Source: QQVM01 sp035341855
GTDB lineage: Bacteria; Bacteroidota; Bacteroidia; AKYH767-A; 2013-40CM-41-45
NCBI GenBank assembly: GCA_035341855.1
Contig: DAOQWA010000012.1
Span: forward strand, 5,893-69,892
DNA: 64,000 nucleotides
Reading direction: 5' to 3'
In this document: piece by piece, positions 1 to 8,761 of the stretch
Numbering within the stretch: position 1 is the first letter of the stretch
Layout of the letters: each line of letters opens with the position of its first letter
Position numbers and translations under genes: made by a program
The notes under the pieces: model-generated
Told to the model about the DNA's origin: nothing
The model's input: the letters and a program-made list of their open reading frames with translations, nothing else
The model's database searches: none

Positions 1-1511
1 GCAGCGTAAGAACATCGTGTCGGAGAGCCCAGGGTTCCACATGATGTTGCCTGATACAAAGCAAAATCATAATCATCGCTTGCTACATTAGGAATTATTC
101 TCAAACCCAAAGTTCCATTGTTCTGAATGAGAATTTTATACCAATTACTAAAATTTTCCGCAAGAACACACCCTCCTCCTCCATCTGAAACTATTCCCGG
201 GCCGGTACTAGCATCTGTGAAACTTTGATCCGTACATATTGGCGTAAACTGTGCACAGTCACTGTTATCAGTTCCGTTAGGACCATTTGCGCATGGAACA
301 CAATCGAATGTGGTTACCCATCCCGGAAGGTTCACTGAGCCATCCGAATTAAATCTAAAGGTTATACAACCACTTTGATCTGTTGAAACATAGGGGCCCA
401 TCCCGGCTGCCATGGTAGCCTGATAAGATGTTGCAGTTCCCGACCAGGTCGAACCTGTTCCAAACTGAGGACTATTTTGTGTCGGGCCATTAAGTACACT
501 CAGATAATCATAACCCGACTCAGTTGAGAATGACCAGAAATTTGCCCTTAAACATTTTCCTGCCTCATCAGGACAAAATGTTCTATACACATAATTGATA
601 TTATTTGAATAGTTTGATCCGGCTCCGCTATTATCAGTATAAGTACCTCCGCAAGTTGCAACCATGTTCGTTCCTACATTTGCGTTTTGCAAACCTGAAG
701 TCGGGTGAGTATAGGTAGTTGAACCGGGTGGCGTAGGACAAACACTGCAGGATATTGTTGCAGCCCATCCGGCATTTACCTGAGTGTTTCCGTCTGTTAC
801 AAAGCGGATGGTAATACATCCTGTACTTGATAAAATTGTTCGCGGTGAATTTGATCCTGAATAAGTTCCCACCTGCGGAGATGCCGTACTTGGCCCATCA
901 TATATCGTCATTACATCACCATTCCTCAATGAAAAGGATGTAAATATCATCTTCATGCAATCACCTGCATTTGAACAGAAGGTTTTTGTGTAATTGTCAT
1001 ATCGTCCATAATTTGATGATGGACCTCCGCTATCATAAAACAAACCACCGCAAGTGTTCACTGCTGTGTTATTATTTAACAGATACGTCGAACCACATGG
1101 ACTACAAGAAATATTTGCAACCCATCCTGATCGGTTATTATTTCCATTTGAAACAAATCGGAAAGTAAGGCAACCTGAAGATGACACGACATTTCCGGGT
1201 GAAGTTGTTCCGGAGAAAGTTCCAATTACAGGAGAGCTCGTATTCGGCCCATCGTAAATTGTAAGAATGTCGTTTCCTCCCTGTGTCCTGAAGGCGGTAA
1301 AATTTACCGACAAGCAGTTTCCACCTGTAGCACAAATAGTTTGTGTAATATTTAAATTATTACCATAATTATTTGTTCCTCCCGGATCATAAAATGTACC
1401 GCTGCATGTGTTGATGGTTCCGTTACTCATGGTATATGTTTGAGAATGCGCAGAACTCATCAACATAAAGAAGAAGATGATGATCACATATGGAATAGGC
1501 TTAGAAAACAT
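1..1511 (-). CDS. Secreted CUB-repeat protein, 3' end missing
   Basis: The frame stays open from an ATG at 1511 to the left edge of the window, giving 503 residues without a stop, so the C-terminus is missing. The N-terminus is a clear signal peptide (hydrophobic stretch, then AHS before Gln24). Three CUB-like modules follow at roughly residues 27-135, 140-252 and 270-402. Each has paired cysteines, a repeated core of the type LTIYDGP..SP..GT.SG, and a closing strand such as SGCLTFRFVSNG. After them comes a domain ending in NVASDDYDFALY, a pattern seen in large Bacteroidota surface proteins. CUB modules usually bind proteins or glycans; no catalytic motif is visible. A T9SS sorting domain is expected in the missing part but cannot be seen. 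It lies downstream of dxs on the same strand, 177 bases away, and is probably separately transcribed. Confidence 0.8.
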   Translation of the reverse strand, partial: MFSKPIPYVIIIFFFMLMSSAHSQTYTMSNGTINTCSGTFYDPGGTNNYGNNLNITQTICATGGNCLSVNFTAFRTQGGNDILTIYDGPNTSSPVIGTFSGTTSPGNVVSSSGCLTFRFVSNGNNNRSGWVANISCSPCGSTYLLNNNTAVNTCGGLFYDSGGPSSNYGRYDNYTKTFCSNAGDCMKMIFTSFSLRNGDVMTIYDGPSTASPQVGTYSGSNSPRTILSSTGCITIRFVTDGNTQVNAGWAATISCSVCPTPPGSTTYTHPTSGLQNANVGTNMVATCGGTYTDNSGAGSNYSNNINYVYRTFCPDEAGKCLRANFWSFSTESGYDYLSVLNGPTQNSPQFGTGSTWSGTATSYQATMAAGMGPYVSTDQSGCITFRFNSDGSVNLPGWVTTFDCVPCANGPNGTDNSDCAQFTPICTDQSFTDASTGPGIVSDGGGGCVLAENFSNWYKILIQNNGTLGLRIIPNVASDDYDFALYQATSCGTLGSPTRCSYA

Positions 1512-1688
1512 TTTTCGATCCGGTTGGGCATGAGGATTCGTGAGAGACTCCACAGAATACTCAATCATAAAATAACCAATTCAAAGTCCGGTGGCGATTT
1601 TATTCGTTTAATCCCTTTAAAAACTTGGTAAAATGCCTGTTAACAATGGCGAAAACAGCAAAAAACTCCTCAGAAAAATTTTATAAAA

Positions 1689-3611
1689 CTACACTAATAC
1701 CGATTCACCCACCAGTTGCCGTACTGCATTTTTAATCGCATCTGCATTGAAGTGACATTCTTCGTATAATTCCTTTTGTTCTCCATGCTCTATAAACTGA
1801 TCCGGAATTCCAAGACGAATAACGCTCGCACTGTAGCCATGGTCTGCCATGAATTCTATCACCGCACTTCCAAAACCGCCCATGATACAGCCATCTTCAA
1901 CGGTAACTATCTTTTTAAACTTCTTAAACACCTGATGTAATAACTCGGCATCAAGAGGCTTTGCAAAACGGAGGTCATAATGTGCAGGATGCATTCCTTC
2001 AACATTTAAATCATTACAGGCCTGAACAGCAAAATTTCCCGGATGACCAAAACTAAGGATAGCTACTTCTTCGCCATCGCAAACTTTTCTTCCTTTACCG
2101 ATTTGCAATTCCTGAAAAGGCTGACGCCAATCGAGAGTAACGCCATTTCCTCTTGGGTAACGAATAGAAAAAGGTGCATTTGTACTTTCCAGTTGTGCAG
2201 TGAACATGAGGTTTCGCAATTCAATTTCATTCATCGGCGCAGAAACTATCATGTTTGGAATACACCTGAAATATGCAATATCAAAAGATCCGTGATGTGT
2301 TGGACCATCAGCTCCGGCAAGACCTCCGCGATCGAGGCAAAAAATCACGTGAAGATTTTGCAAGGCAACATCATGCACAACCTGATCATAGCCACGTTGC
2401 ATGAATGATGAATAGATATTACAAAATGGTATCATACCCTGTGTCGCCAGTCCTGCAGAAAAAGTAACTGCATGTTGTTCAGCAATGCCTACATCAAAAG
2501 CACGTTCAGGAATTTCTTTCATCATGATATTCAAAGAACAACCTGAAGGCATAGCAGGTGTTATACCTACTATCTTCGGATTTAATTTGGCCAACTCAAC
2601 AATAGTGTGACCAAAAACATCCTGATACTTCGGTGGCTGAGGTGCTGTCTGAGCCGGCTTTACAATCTCACCGGAAATTTTATCGAACAATCCCGGAGCA
2701 TGCCATTTTGTTTGATCTTTCTCTGCAAGATCATACCCTTTTCCTTTTACCGTAAGGCAGTGTAATATTTTCGGTCCCGGAATATCTTTCAGGTCATTCA
2801 TCACCTTCACCAATCTATTTACATCATGACCATCAACCGGACCGAAATAACGGAAGCGTAATGATTCAAATAAATTACTTTGCTTTAGTAATGAAGTCTT
2901 GATCGCATTCTCAACATTGGAAGCAATCTCTTGCGCATTCGGACCGAAGCGACTGATGACGCCTAACAGCTTCCATACTTCATCTTTTACTTTATTGTAA
3001 GTATGCGAGGTAGTAATATCAGTCAAATATTCTTTTAATGCACCAACATTAGGATCGATGCTCATACAATTGTCGTTCAGAACGACAAGCAAATTCGAAT
3101 TCTCGACACCGGCATGATTAAGTCCTTCGAATGCCAGACCGGCGGTCATCGCACCATCACCTATGACGGCAATATGTTGTCTTGCAGTTTCACCCTTGAT
3201 CCTTGAGGCAACAGCCATACCTAAAGCTGCAGAAATAGAAGTCGAAGAGTGACCAACACCAAAGGTGTCATATTCACTTTCGCTACGTTTCGGAAAACCA
3301 CTTATTCCCTTATAAATTCGGTTAGTATGAAAAACGTCTTTCCGACCTGTGAGTATCTTATGTCCATAAGCCTGATGGCCTACGTCCCAGACAAGTTGAT
3401 CAAAAGGGGTATTAAATACATAGTGTAAGGCTACTGTAAGCTCTACAACTCCCAATGAAGCGCCAAAATGCCCTCCGTTAACAGACACAATATCAATGAT
3501 ATAGTCCCTCAGATCATGACAAACCCTCAAAAGCTCAGTTTCGGGAAGTTTTCTCAGATCTTCAGGAACATTGATTTTCTTCAACAAATCTCCCGGCTTA
3601 TGATCCATCAT
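1689..3611 (-). CDS. dxs: 1-deoxy-D-xylulose-5-phosphate synthase
   Basis: This is the first enzyme of the MEP isoprenoid pathway. It condenses pyruvate and glyceraldehyde 3-phosphate using thiamine diphosphate. The 640-residue length is normal for the family. The thiamine-binding GDG motif is at residues 151-153, within GDGAMTAG. The catalytic glutamate is in GIAEQHAV near residue 378. The DRGGLAGADGPTHHG signature of the transketolase pyrimidine domain is present, and a transketolase C-terminal domain ends the protein. Two adjacent ATG codons begin the frame, so the start could be one codon later. A TATATTTG -7 element lies just upstream. The gene supplies isoprenoid precursors and so fits with the carotenoid-type genes at 41 and 51 kb. 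Confidence 0.97.
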   Translation of the reverse strand: MMDHKPGDLLKKINVPEDLRKLPETELLRVCHDLRDYIIDIVSVNGGHFGASLGVVELTVALHYVFNTPFDQLVWDVGHQAYGHKILTGRKDVFHTNRIYKGISGFPKRSESEYDTFGVGHSSTSISAALGMAVASRIKGETARQHIAVIGDGAMTAGLAFEGLNHAGVENSNLLVVLNDNCMSIDPNVGALKEYLTDITTSHTYNKVKDEVWKLLGVISRFGPNAQEIASNVENAIKTSLLKQSNLFESLRFRYFGPVDGHDVNRLVKVMNDLKDIPGPKILHCLTVKGKGYDLAEKDQTKWHAPGLFDKISGEIVKPAQTAPQPPKYQDVFGHTIVELAKLNPKIVGITPAMPSGCSLNIMMKEIPERAFDVGIAEQHAVTFSAGLATQGMIPFCNIYSSFMQRGYDQVVHDVALQNLHVIFCLDRGGLAGADGPTHHGSFDIAYFRCIPNMIVSAPMNEIELRNLMFTAQLESTNAPFSIRYPRGNGVTLDWRQPFQELQIGKGRKVCDGEEVAILSFGHPGNFAVQACNDLNVEGMHPAHYDLRFAKPLDAELLHQVFKKFKKIVTVEDGCIMGGFGSAVIEFMADHGYSASVIRLGIPDQFIEHGEQKELYEECHFNADAIKNAVRQLVGESVLV

Positions 3612-3624
3612 TTTTTTGCTTATA

Positions 3625-3632
3625 CAAATATA
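3625..3632 (-). promoter_or_regulatory. Putative -7 element for dxs
   Basis: Read on the minus strand this is TATATTTG, an exact match to the Bacteroidota -7 consensus TAnnTTTG, 13 bases before the dxs ATG. No convincing -33 TTG is seen at the expected spacing. Confidence 0.4.
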
Positions 3633-3790
3633 GAAAGATTCATTGGAACGTGCTTCGGGAACTCTTTATTCTAGGCAAATTGACTGAATTTTCCCCTGTC
3701 CCTGCATGCTTAAAGTTTATCTTCTTCAAGATTCATCTTAATTTGCCTAAGCCCCTATTAATTGTCATTTTTGCCGAATAATATAAAATT

Positions 3791-5173
3791 ATGAAATCAA
3801 TACGGGTCATTGACCTTTTGCAATCGAAGGAGACGGGGATAGATGTTTTTTTACAAGGATGGGTTCGTACCCGCCGGGGTAATAAACAAATTGCATTTAT
3901 CGCGATCAATGATGGCTCGATAATTCATTCCATTCAGGTTGTTGCTGAAATTGAAAAGTTCGGCGAGGATTTCATGAAGACGATTACTACAGGCGCATGT
4001 ATTTCGGTGAAAGGAAAACTTGTTCCTTCTCAAGGGCAAGGCCAAAGTGTAGAGATACAAGCTGAAAAAATTGAATTACTTGGAGGCGCTGATGAAACTT
4101 ATCCATTACAAAAGAAAGGTCACTCTCTTGAATTCCTGAGAGAGATCGCACACCTGCGTCCTCGTACAAACACCTTTGGTGCTGTGTTACGCATGCGTCA
4201 TCATATGACCTTTGCGATCCATAAATATTTTAACGACAAGGGATTTTTTAATCTGCATTCACCGATCATTACCGGTTCCGATGCAGAAGGAGCCGGAGAA
4301 ATGTTCCAGGTTACAACTCTTGACTTTGATAAAGTTCCCCGCAATCCGGACGGTACCGTAAACTATAAAGAAGATTTTTTCGGTAAGGCGACCAACCTCA
4401 CTGTATCCGGACAATTAGAAGGAGAGTTAGGCGCCATGGCATTGGGACTAGTCTATACATTCGGACCAACCTTTCGAGCGGAGAATTCAAATACACCACG
4501 CCACCTTGCAGAGTTTTGGATGATAGAACCTGAAATGGCATTCTATGATCTTGCAGACAACATGGATCTTGCAGAAGATTTTTTGAAGTATCTCATCTCC
4601 TATGCTCTCAAACACTGTAAGGATGATCTTGACTTTCTGACCAACCTTTACGACAAAGAATTATTAAATCGTTTGAAATCTGTCGTCAGCAAACCATTTA
4701 AACGGTTAACATATACAGAAGCGATTGAAGTCCTCGGATCATCTTCAAAAAAATTCGAATTCCCTGTGAGCTGGGGTACAGATCTTCAAAAAGAACACGA
4801 GAATTATCTTGTTGAACATTTTCAAAGTCCGGTGATCTTATCCAATTACCCGAAGGAAATCAAGTCATTTTACATGAAGCAAAATGAAGATGGCAAGACG
4901 GTTCGGGCTATGGATATTTTGTTTCCATGGATAGGCGAGATCATTGGAGGATCGCAGCGTGAAGAGAATCATGAAAAACTTCTGGCTCGCATCAAAGAGA
5001 TGAAAATTCACCAAGAAGAACTGTGGTGGTATCTCGAAACACGTAAGTTTGGAACCTGCGAACATTCAGGCTTCGGACTTGGCTTTGAAAGGTTGATGCT
5101 GTTCGTTACGGGTATGACTAACATCCGTGATGTGATACCATTTCCGCGTACGCCGAAGAATGCGGAGTTTTAA
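3791..5173 (+). CDS. asnS: Asparaginyl-tRNA synthetase
   Basis: Charges tRNA-Asn with asparagine in the cytoplasm. It is a class IIb synthetase of 460 residues, a typical length. The N-terminal OB-fold anticodon-binding domain (about residues 1-110) contains GWVRTRRGNKQIAFIAINDGS-like sequence. The class II catalytic core follows, with motif 2 around the FRAENSNTPRHLAEFWMIEPE region and motif 3 as GFGLGFERLMLFVTG near the C-terminus. AsnRS rather than AspRS is favoured by the overall length and the lack of the AspRS insertion domain. The start is the first ATG after an A-rich leader. The gene is divergent from dxs and is followed by a strong inverted repeat that probably terminates it. Confidence 0.96.
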   Translation: MKSIRVIDLLQSKETGIDVFLQGWVRTRRGNKQIAFIAINDGSIIHSIQVVAEIEKFGEDFMKTITTGACISVKGKLVPSQGQGQSVEIQAEKIELLGGADETYPLQKKGHSLEFLREIAHLRPRTNTFGAVLRMRHHMTFAIHKYFNDKGFFNLHSPIITGSDAEGAGEMFQVTTLDFDKVPRNPDGTVNYKEDFFGKATNLTVSGQLEGELGAMALGLVYTFGPTFRAENSNTPRHLAEFWMIEPEMAFYDLADNMDLAEDFLKYLISYALKHCKDDLDFLTNLYDKELLNRLKSVVSKPFKRLTYTEAIEVLGSSSKKFEFPVSWGTDLQKEHENYLVEHFQSPVILSNYPKEIKSFYMKQNEDGKTVRAMDILFPWIGEIIGGSQREENHEKLLARIKEMKIHQEELWWYLETRKFGTCEHSGFGLGFERLMLFVTGMTNIRDVIPFPRTPKNAEF

Positions 5174-5202
5174 TGGGGCTCGATTCTTTTCTTTGACATA
5201 AC

Positions 5203-5251
5203 TTTTCTTAGTGTTTACTGTATTTATATTAACACTAAACAGCTAAGAAAA
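5203..5251. terminator. Bidirectional terminator between asnS and the convergent gene
   Basis: The arms TTTTCTTAG (5203-5211) and CTAAGAAAA (5243-5251) pair perfectly. The stem extends by TGTTTA (5212-5217) with TAAACA (5236-5241) across one bulged G. The A/T-rich outer arms give a T-tract in both directions. It lies between the convergent ends of asnS and the gene at 5295. Confidence 0.7.
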
Positions 5252-5294
5252 ACGCAATTGTCAATTACTCAAAAAAGTCCATAAAGAACTCCCT

Positions 5295-5813
5295 TTAAAA
5301 TTTTATCCTCGCATTAATTCCAAAGTCAATCCATTCCGGACCGGGCTTTAACAGGCTATAAAAGGGGTTGGCATCTATACCAATGGTAAATGGAATTTTT
5401 CGTGTATCATATTCCAAACCAACCATAACATCCATACCTGCAGCAATGGTTTGATCTTTATAAAAAACAGGCTGCCCCTCTTTGATACTGTAATAGTCGT
5501 ATTTGAAATAACTGGCATGCCCACCTATTCCAAAAACGATATCGACAGGTATCTGCAACATCGAATTAAAGATCGGCAATTGTTTCACGAAATAACCCTT
5601 GGCAATGTATCCACCCTTGGCTTCTCTTGTAATTCCGGCCTGTATCTCGAATCCTGTATTTGAACTGGCATCAAAGAAATGTTTGACGTTTATACCTGTT
5701 GCGAATTTCCCGACGCGAAGCCCTGCTGCGGTTGTGTACTGTGCGTGGACTACCGAATACTGAAATAGCATCAAGGCAAATAAGATTGAAATGAATGTAA
5801 AAGTTTTTTTCAT
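5295..5813 (-). CDS. Small secreted outer-membrane beta-barrel-like protein
   Basis: A 172-residue protein of unknown function. I choose the internal ATG at 5813 because it starts a classical signal peptide (MKKTFTF... to VVHA before Gln); the upstream in-frame ATG adds only polar residues. The mature part alternates short beta-strand-like segments rich in Gly and aromatic residues (for example GLRVGKFATGINVKHFF, GFEIQAGITREAKGG, VDIVFGIGGHASYFKYDYY) and ends in ARIKF with a terminal aromatic residue. These are features of small outer-membrane barrels. No catalytic motif is seen. It is monocistronic, with its own upstream -7 element. Confidence 0.75.
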   Translation of the reverse strand: MKKTFTFISILFALMLFQYSVVHAQYTTAAGLRVGKFATGINVKHFFDASSNTGFEIQAGITREAKGGYIAKGYFVKQLPIFNSMLQIPVDIVFGIGGHASYFKYDYYSIKEGQPVFYKDQTIAAGMDVMVGLEYDTRKIPFTIGIDANPFYSLLKPGPEWIDFGINARIKF

Positions 5814-6119
5814 TGGTGTATGCGTTGAACTTATGGTATTCAAACATACAATCAGCAACAGAGCCGGAAGGATAATAAATTGATAAAAGCTTACAAAAAG
5901 GATTAATCGTCTTATTATTTTGAATGCCCATTTTTAAACGGGAATGGCATTGGATTTCAAGAAAAACTGTAGCAATTCAAAAACAGACCAATAAAATTAA
6001 AAAGAACAGCGTAGGTATGCACATTCGCAATAAATCTTACAAAATGTTTTTAAGTATGGTTGAAAAAATAACAAATAAATATATACTGTCTGATGGAATT
6101 TCACACCTTTACATTGGAT
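5814..6119. other. Intergenic region between divergent genes
   Basis: About 306 A/T-rich bases between the barrel-like protein gene and the SulP transporter. Apart from the -7 element at 5841-5848 I see no convincing RNA, repeat or gene. A 73-codon frame starting at 5924 is rich in Lys and Ile, resembles no family I know and overlaps the transporter start, so I do not call it. Confidence 0.5.
5841..5848 (-). promoter_or_regulatory. Putative -7 element for the barrel-like protein gene
   Basis: Minus-strand TATGTTTG matches TAnnTTTG and lies 27 bases before the chosen ATG at 5813. That supports the chosen start over the upstream ATG at 5858, which lies beyond the element. Confidence 0.4.
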
Positions 6120-7679
6120 ATGAAATTCCCGGGCAGAAAGGCTAAGTTTTATTTTCTTTCTTTTCTAAAACATGATCTCAAGGCGAGCATCACGGTATTT
6201 TTTGTTGCACTACCTTTGTGTCTGGGTGTCGCACTGGCTTCAAATGCACCTGTAATTTCCGGTTTGCTTGCCGGGATAATAGGAGGGGTTGTGGTCTCCC
6301 TCTTCAGCAATTCTCAATTAAGCGTGAGTGGACCGGCTGCCGGCCTCACAGCTATTTGCGCTGCTGCGATCACAAAATTCGATTCATTGGAAATTTTTTA
6401 TTTATCTGTTACAGTGGCAGGAGTACTTCAATTCATCCTTGGATTATTAAAGTTAGGTGGATTTACTCATTTCATTCCGGCATCAGTGATCAAGGGAATG
6501 TTATCTGCTATTGGCATCATTCTTATTTCAAAACAAATTCCTCCTTTGATAGGATATGACAGACCTGAGTTTTGGTCCAATGAATTTTTTAATATTATCA
6601 CATTAAACCATGCATTTCAAAATGTTCATGACCTTTTAGAACATAGTTCTGCCGGTGCTATTCTGATAGCCGGAATTGCGACACTATTTTTAATAGCCTG
6701 GAAAAAATATCTTGCTCATTCACTATCCTATCTACCTGCCTCATTTCTGGTAGTAATACTTGGCATTTTATCAAGCCTGTTTTTAAAAACATATATGCCT
6801 TCGATCCAATTAGCCCCCTCTCAATTTGTGAGCATTCCGGACCAGGTGTTTTCTTCGATGAAATTTCCAGATCTGAGTATGCTGTTGAGTAATTCCGGTA
6901 TTTGGCAAACTGGGGTGATTATATGCTTTGTTGCATCTCTTGAAACCTTATTAAGCCTTGCCGCAATTGACAAACTTGATCCATACAACAGGATCTCCTC
7001 TTCGAATAAGGAACTTATGGCGCAAGGAACCGGTAATTTTGTGAGTGGTTTATTGGGCGGACTACCGATCACAGCCGTAATAGTAAGGAGTTCCGCAAAT
7101 GCAGAAGCCAAGGCGAAAACTAAACTATCAGCAATTTTTCATGCTATCTGGATTCTTATTGCGATCAGCGTTGCTGTTCCGCTCATCAACATGATTCCTT
7201 ATTGTGTACTTGCTGTGATCCTGCTTCGGACAGGATACAATCTTGTGAAACCTAAAATGGTGAAATCAATTTACAGGCAGGGTAAGGAGCAATTTCTTCC
7301 ATTCATTGTTACCGTCATTGCAATTTTACTTACCGATCTACTCATCGGTGTCTTGATCGGTATCATTCATGCCATATACTATAGTATTAAACACACCTAT
7401 TTAGCAGGCTTTACGCTTACTCAAACAAACGATGGTCACAATAAACAGTTTACGATCAGCCTTGCCTTAAATGTGAGCTTCCTCAGTAAAAAAAGATTTA
7501 TTGAAATGCTGGATAAAATTCCTGAATACTCTGTAGTACTAATTGACGGTTCAAAAAGCAACTATATAGATAGAGACGTACTTGAAATTTTTCAGGAGTT
7601 TAAAGCCAAGGCCAGGCAAAAACATATTCAACTTGAATTAAAAGAAATTCCTGATGTAGAAATAATTGAGTTACACTAA
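6120..7679 (+). CDS. SulP-family anion transporter
   Basis: An inner-membrane transporter of the SulP/SLC26 family, which moves sulfate, bicarbonate or related anions. The protein has about 519 residues from the ATG at 6120; an in-frame ATG at 6093 would add nine. Many hydrophobic helices span about residues 20-410. The family signature region near the N-terminus (ALPLCLGVALASNAPVISGL) and SGPAAGLTAICAAAI are clear. A cytoplasmic STAS-like tail follows (about residues 430-519, containing SVVLIDGSKSNYIDRDVLEIF). The substrate cannot be read from sequence, and no carbonic anhydrase gene lies beside it. It converges on the M28 gene with only five bases between stops. Confidence 0.92.
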   Translation: MKFPGRKAKFYFLSFLKHDLKASITVFFVALPLCLGVALASNAPVISGLLAGIIGGVVVSLFSNSQLSVSGPAAGLTAICAAAITKFDSLEIFYLSVTVAGVLQFILGLLKLGGFTHFIPASVIKGMLSAIGIILISKQIPPLIGYDRPEFWSNEFFNIITLNHAFQNVHDLLEHSSAGAILIAGIATLFLIAWKKYLAHSLSYLPASFLVVILGILSSLFLKTYMPSIQLAPSQFVSIPDQVFSSMKFPDLSMLLSNSGIWQTGVIICFVASLETLLSLAAIDKLDPYNRISSSNKELMAQGTGNFVSGLLGGLPITAVIVRSSANAEAKAKTKLSAIFHAIWILIAISVAVPLINMIPYCVLAVILLRTGYNLVKPKMVKSIYRQGKEQFLPFIVTVIAILLTDLLIGVLIGIIHAIYYSIKHTYLAGFTLTQTNDGHNKQFTISLALNVSFLSKKRFIEMLDKIPEYSVVLIDGSKSNYIDRDVLEIFQEFKAKARQKHIQLELKEIPDVEIIELH

Positions 7680-7684
7680 GAGTC

Positions 7685-8725
7685 CTAAAAGGCTCCTCCT
7701 GTATTCTCGCTATAGACTACATGCATAACCGTTTGCCCAACTGCTTTCAGAGTTCTTTTGTCAATAACATCCATATTGTCGGCATGGGTATGCCAGTGAT
7801 TTGGAAAACCTGTACTTGAAGAGGCGTCACTTGCAATGATGTCTATACTCGGAATATTTATTCGATTCACATATACGTGATCGTCTGTTATCCAACCCCC
7901 ATCCTGAAAAATAAAATAATCTGAAAAGCCGAGGTTAACACCTGTTTTCCAAACCTTTTCAAGGACAAAGGATGCAAACTGTTTCGAATTTCCTTCCATT
8001 CTGAATTTAGAATTTCGTCCACCAACCATGTCTAAAAGAATTCCATACTCAGCCGTATAACCCGGCACATGTAGGTTTTTTGTCCAATACTGTGCTCCCA
8101 GACAATACGAGTCTTCAGATTCAGGTCCTCCTCCACTCTTTCCCCAATCCTCGGCGTCAAAAAGAATTATATCTACACCAATCGTTGGCGCCTGGATGGA
8201 AAATTGTCTGGCTATTTCCAGAAGCACGCCCACTCCACTGGCACCGTCATCTGCACCTAAATTAGGTTCATTCCTTCGCTCTGTACCATGATCAGCCCAG
8301 GGGCGAGTATCCCAATGAGCGAACAGAAGCACGCGTTGCTTATTCTCAGGATTAAACGAAGCAATAATATTTTTCATATCAAGATTAACTCCATCATAAG
8401 TACGAACAGTTCCTTTCTGCATCATCACCGAACTGGTGAACTTCTTAAATTCTGCGACGAGATAATCTGCACATGCAGCATGAGCTTTTGAATTAGGGAC
8501 ACGTGGCCCAAAATCAACTTGCTTCTGTACATAAGAATATGCGGAATCTTCATTAAAGACCGGTACTGTGACTACAGGTTGCCTAACCTCAGTTCCACTG
8601 TTGCTTGCCGGGGTCTCTATTGGCTTATCAGGAGAAGAACATGAAAACAAGACAAGCAACAAACACAAGAAGAATACTCCCGGGGTCTTAATGAATGCTT
8701 GCGAATTTTTTAAAAAGAAATTCAT
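7685..8725 (-). CDS. M28-family lipoprotein, glutaminyl-peptide cyclotransferase-like
   Basis: A 346-residue zinc-dependent protein of the M28 fold. The signal sequence ends in a lipobox (LFSC, lipidated Cys29), so it is membrane-anchored outside the cytoplasm. Metal-site residues are visible: His137 and Asp139 (HWDTRPWAD), Asp159/Asp160 (GADDGASG), Glu170, the DAEDWG motif near residue 190, and a late HWHTHADNMD. HWDTRPWADH and DAEDWG resemble bacterial and animal glutaminyl cyclases more than aminopeptidases. A cyclase would convert N-terminal Gln of exported proteins to pyroglutamate. This fits the many Gln+1 signal peptides in the window. An aminopeptidase role remains possible. Confidence 0.85.
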   Translation of the reverse strand: MNFFLKNSQAFIKTPGVFFLCLLLVLFSCSSPDKPIETPASNSGTEVRQPVVTVPVFNEDSAYSYVQKQVDFGPRVPNSKAHAACADYLVAEFKKFTSSVMMQKGTVRTYDGVNLDMKNIIASFNPENKQRVLLFAHWDTRPWADHGTERRNEPNLGADDGASGVGVLLEIARQFSIQAPTIGVDIILFDAEDWGKSGGGPESEDSYCLGAQYWTKNLHVPGYTAEYGILLDMVGGRNSKFRMEGNSKQFASFVLEKVWKTGVNLGFSDYFIFQDGGWITDDHVYVNRINIPSIDIIASDASSSTGFPNHWHTHADNMDVIDKRTLKAVGQTVMHVVYSENTGGAF

Positions 8726-8761
8726 AATGACAAGTGAACAATAATGACAATAATAGAAAGA

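Noticed and set aside
2043..2408. Open frame on the plus strand opposite dxs
   Set aside because: Lies entirely antisense to a well-conserved gene and has no motif or start signal of its own.
5924..6145. 73-codon frame between divergent genes
   Set aside because: Lys/Ile-rich composition typical of A/T-rich non-coding DNA, no recognisable motif, and it overlaps the start of the SulP transporter.
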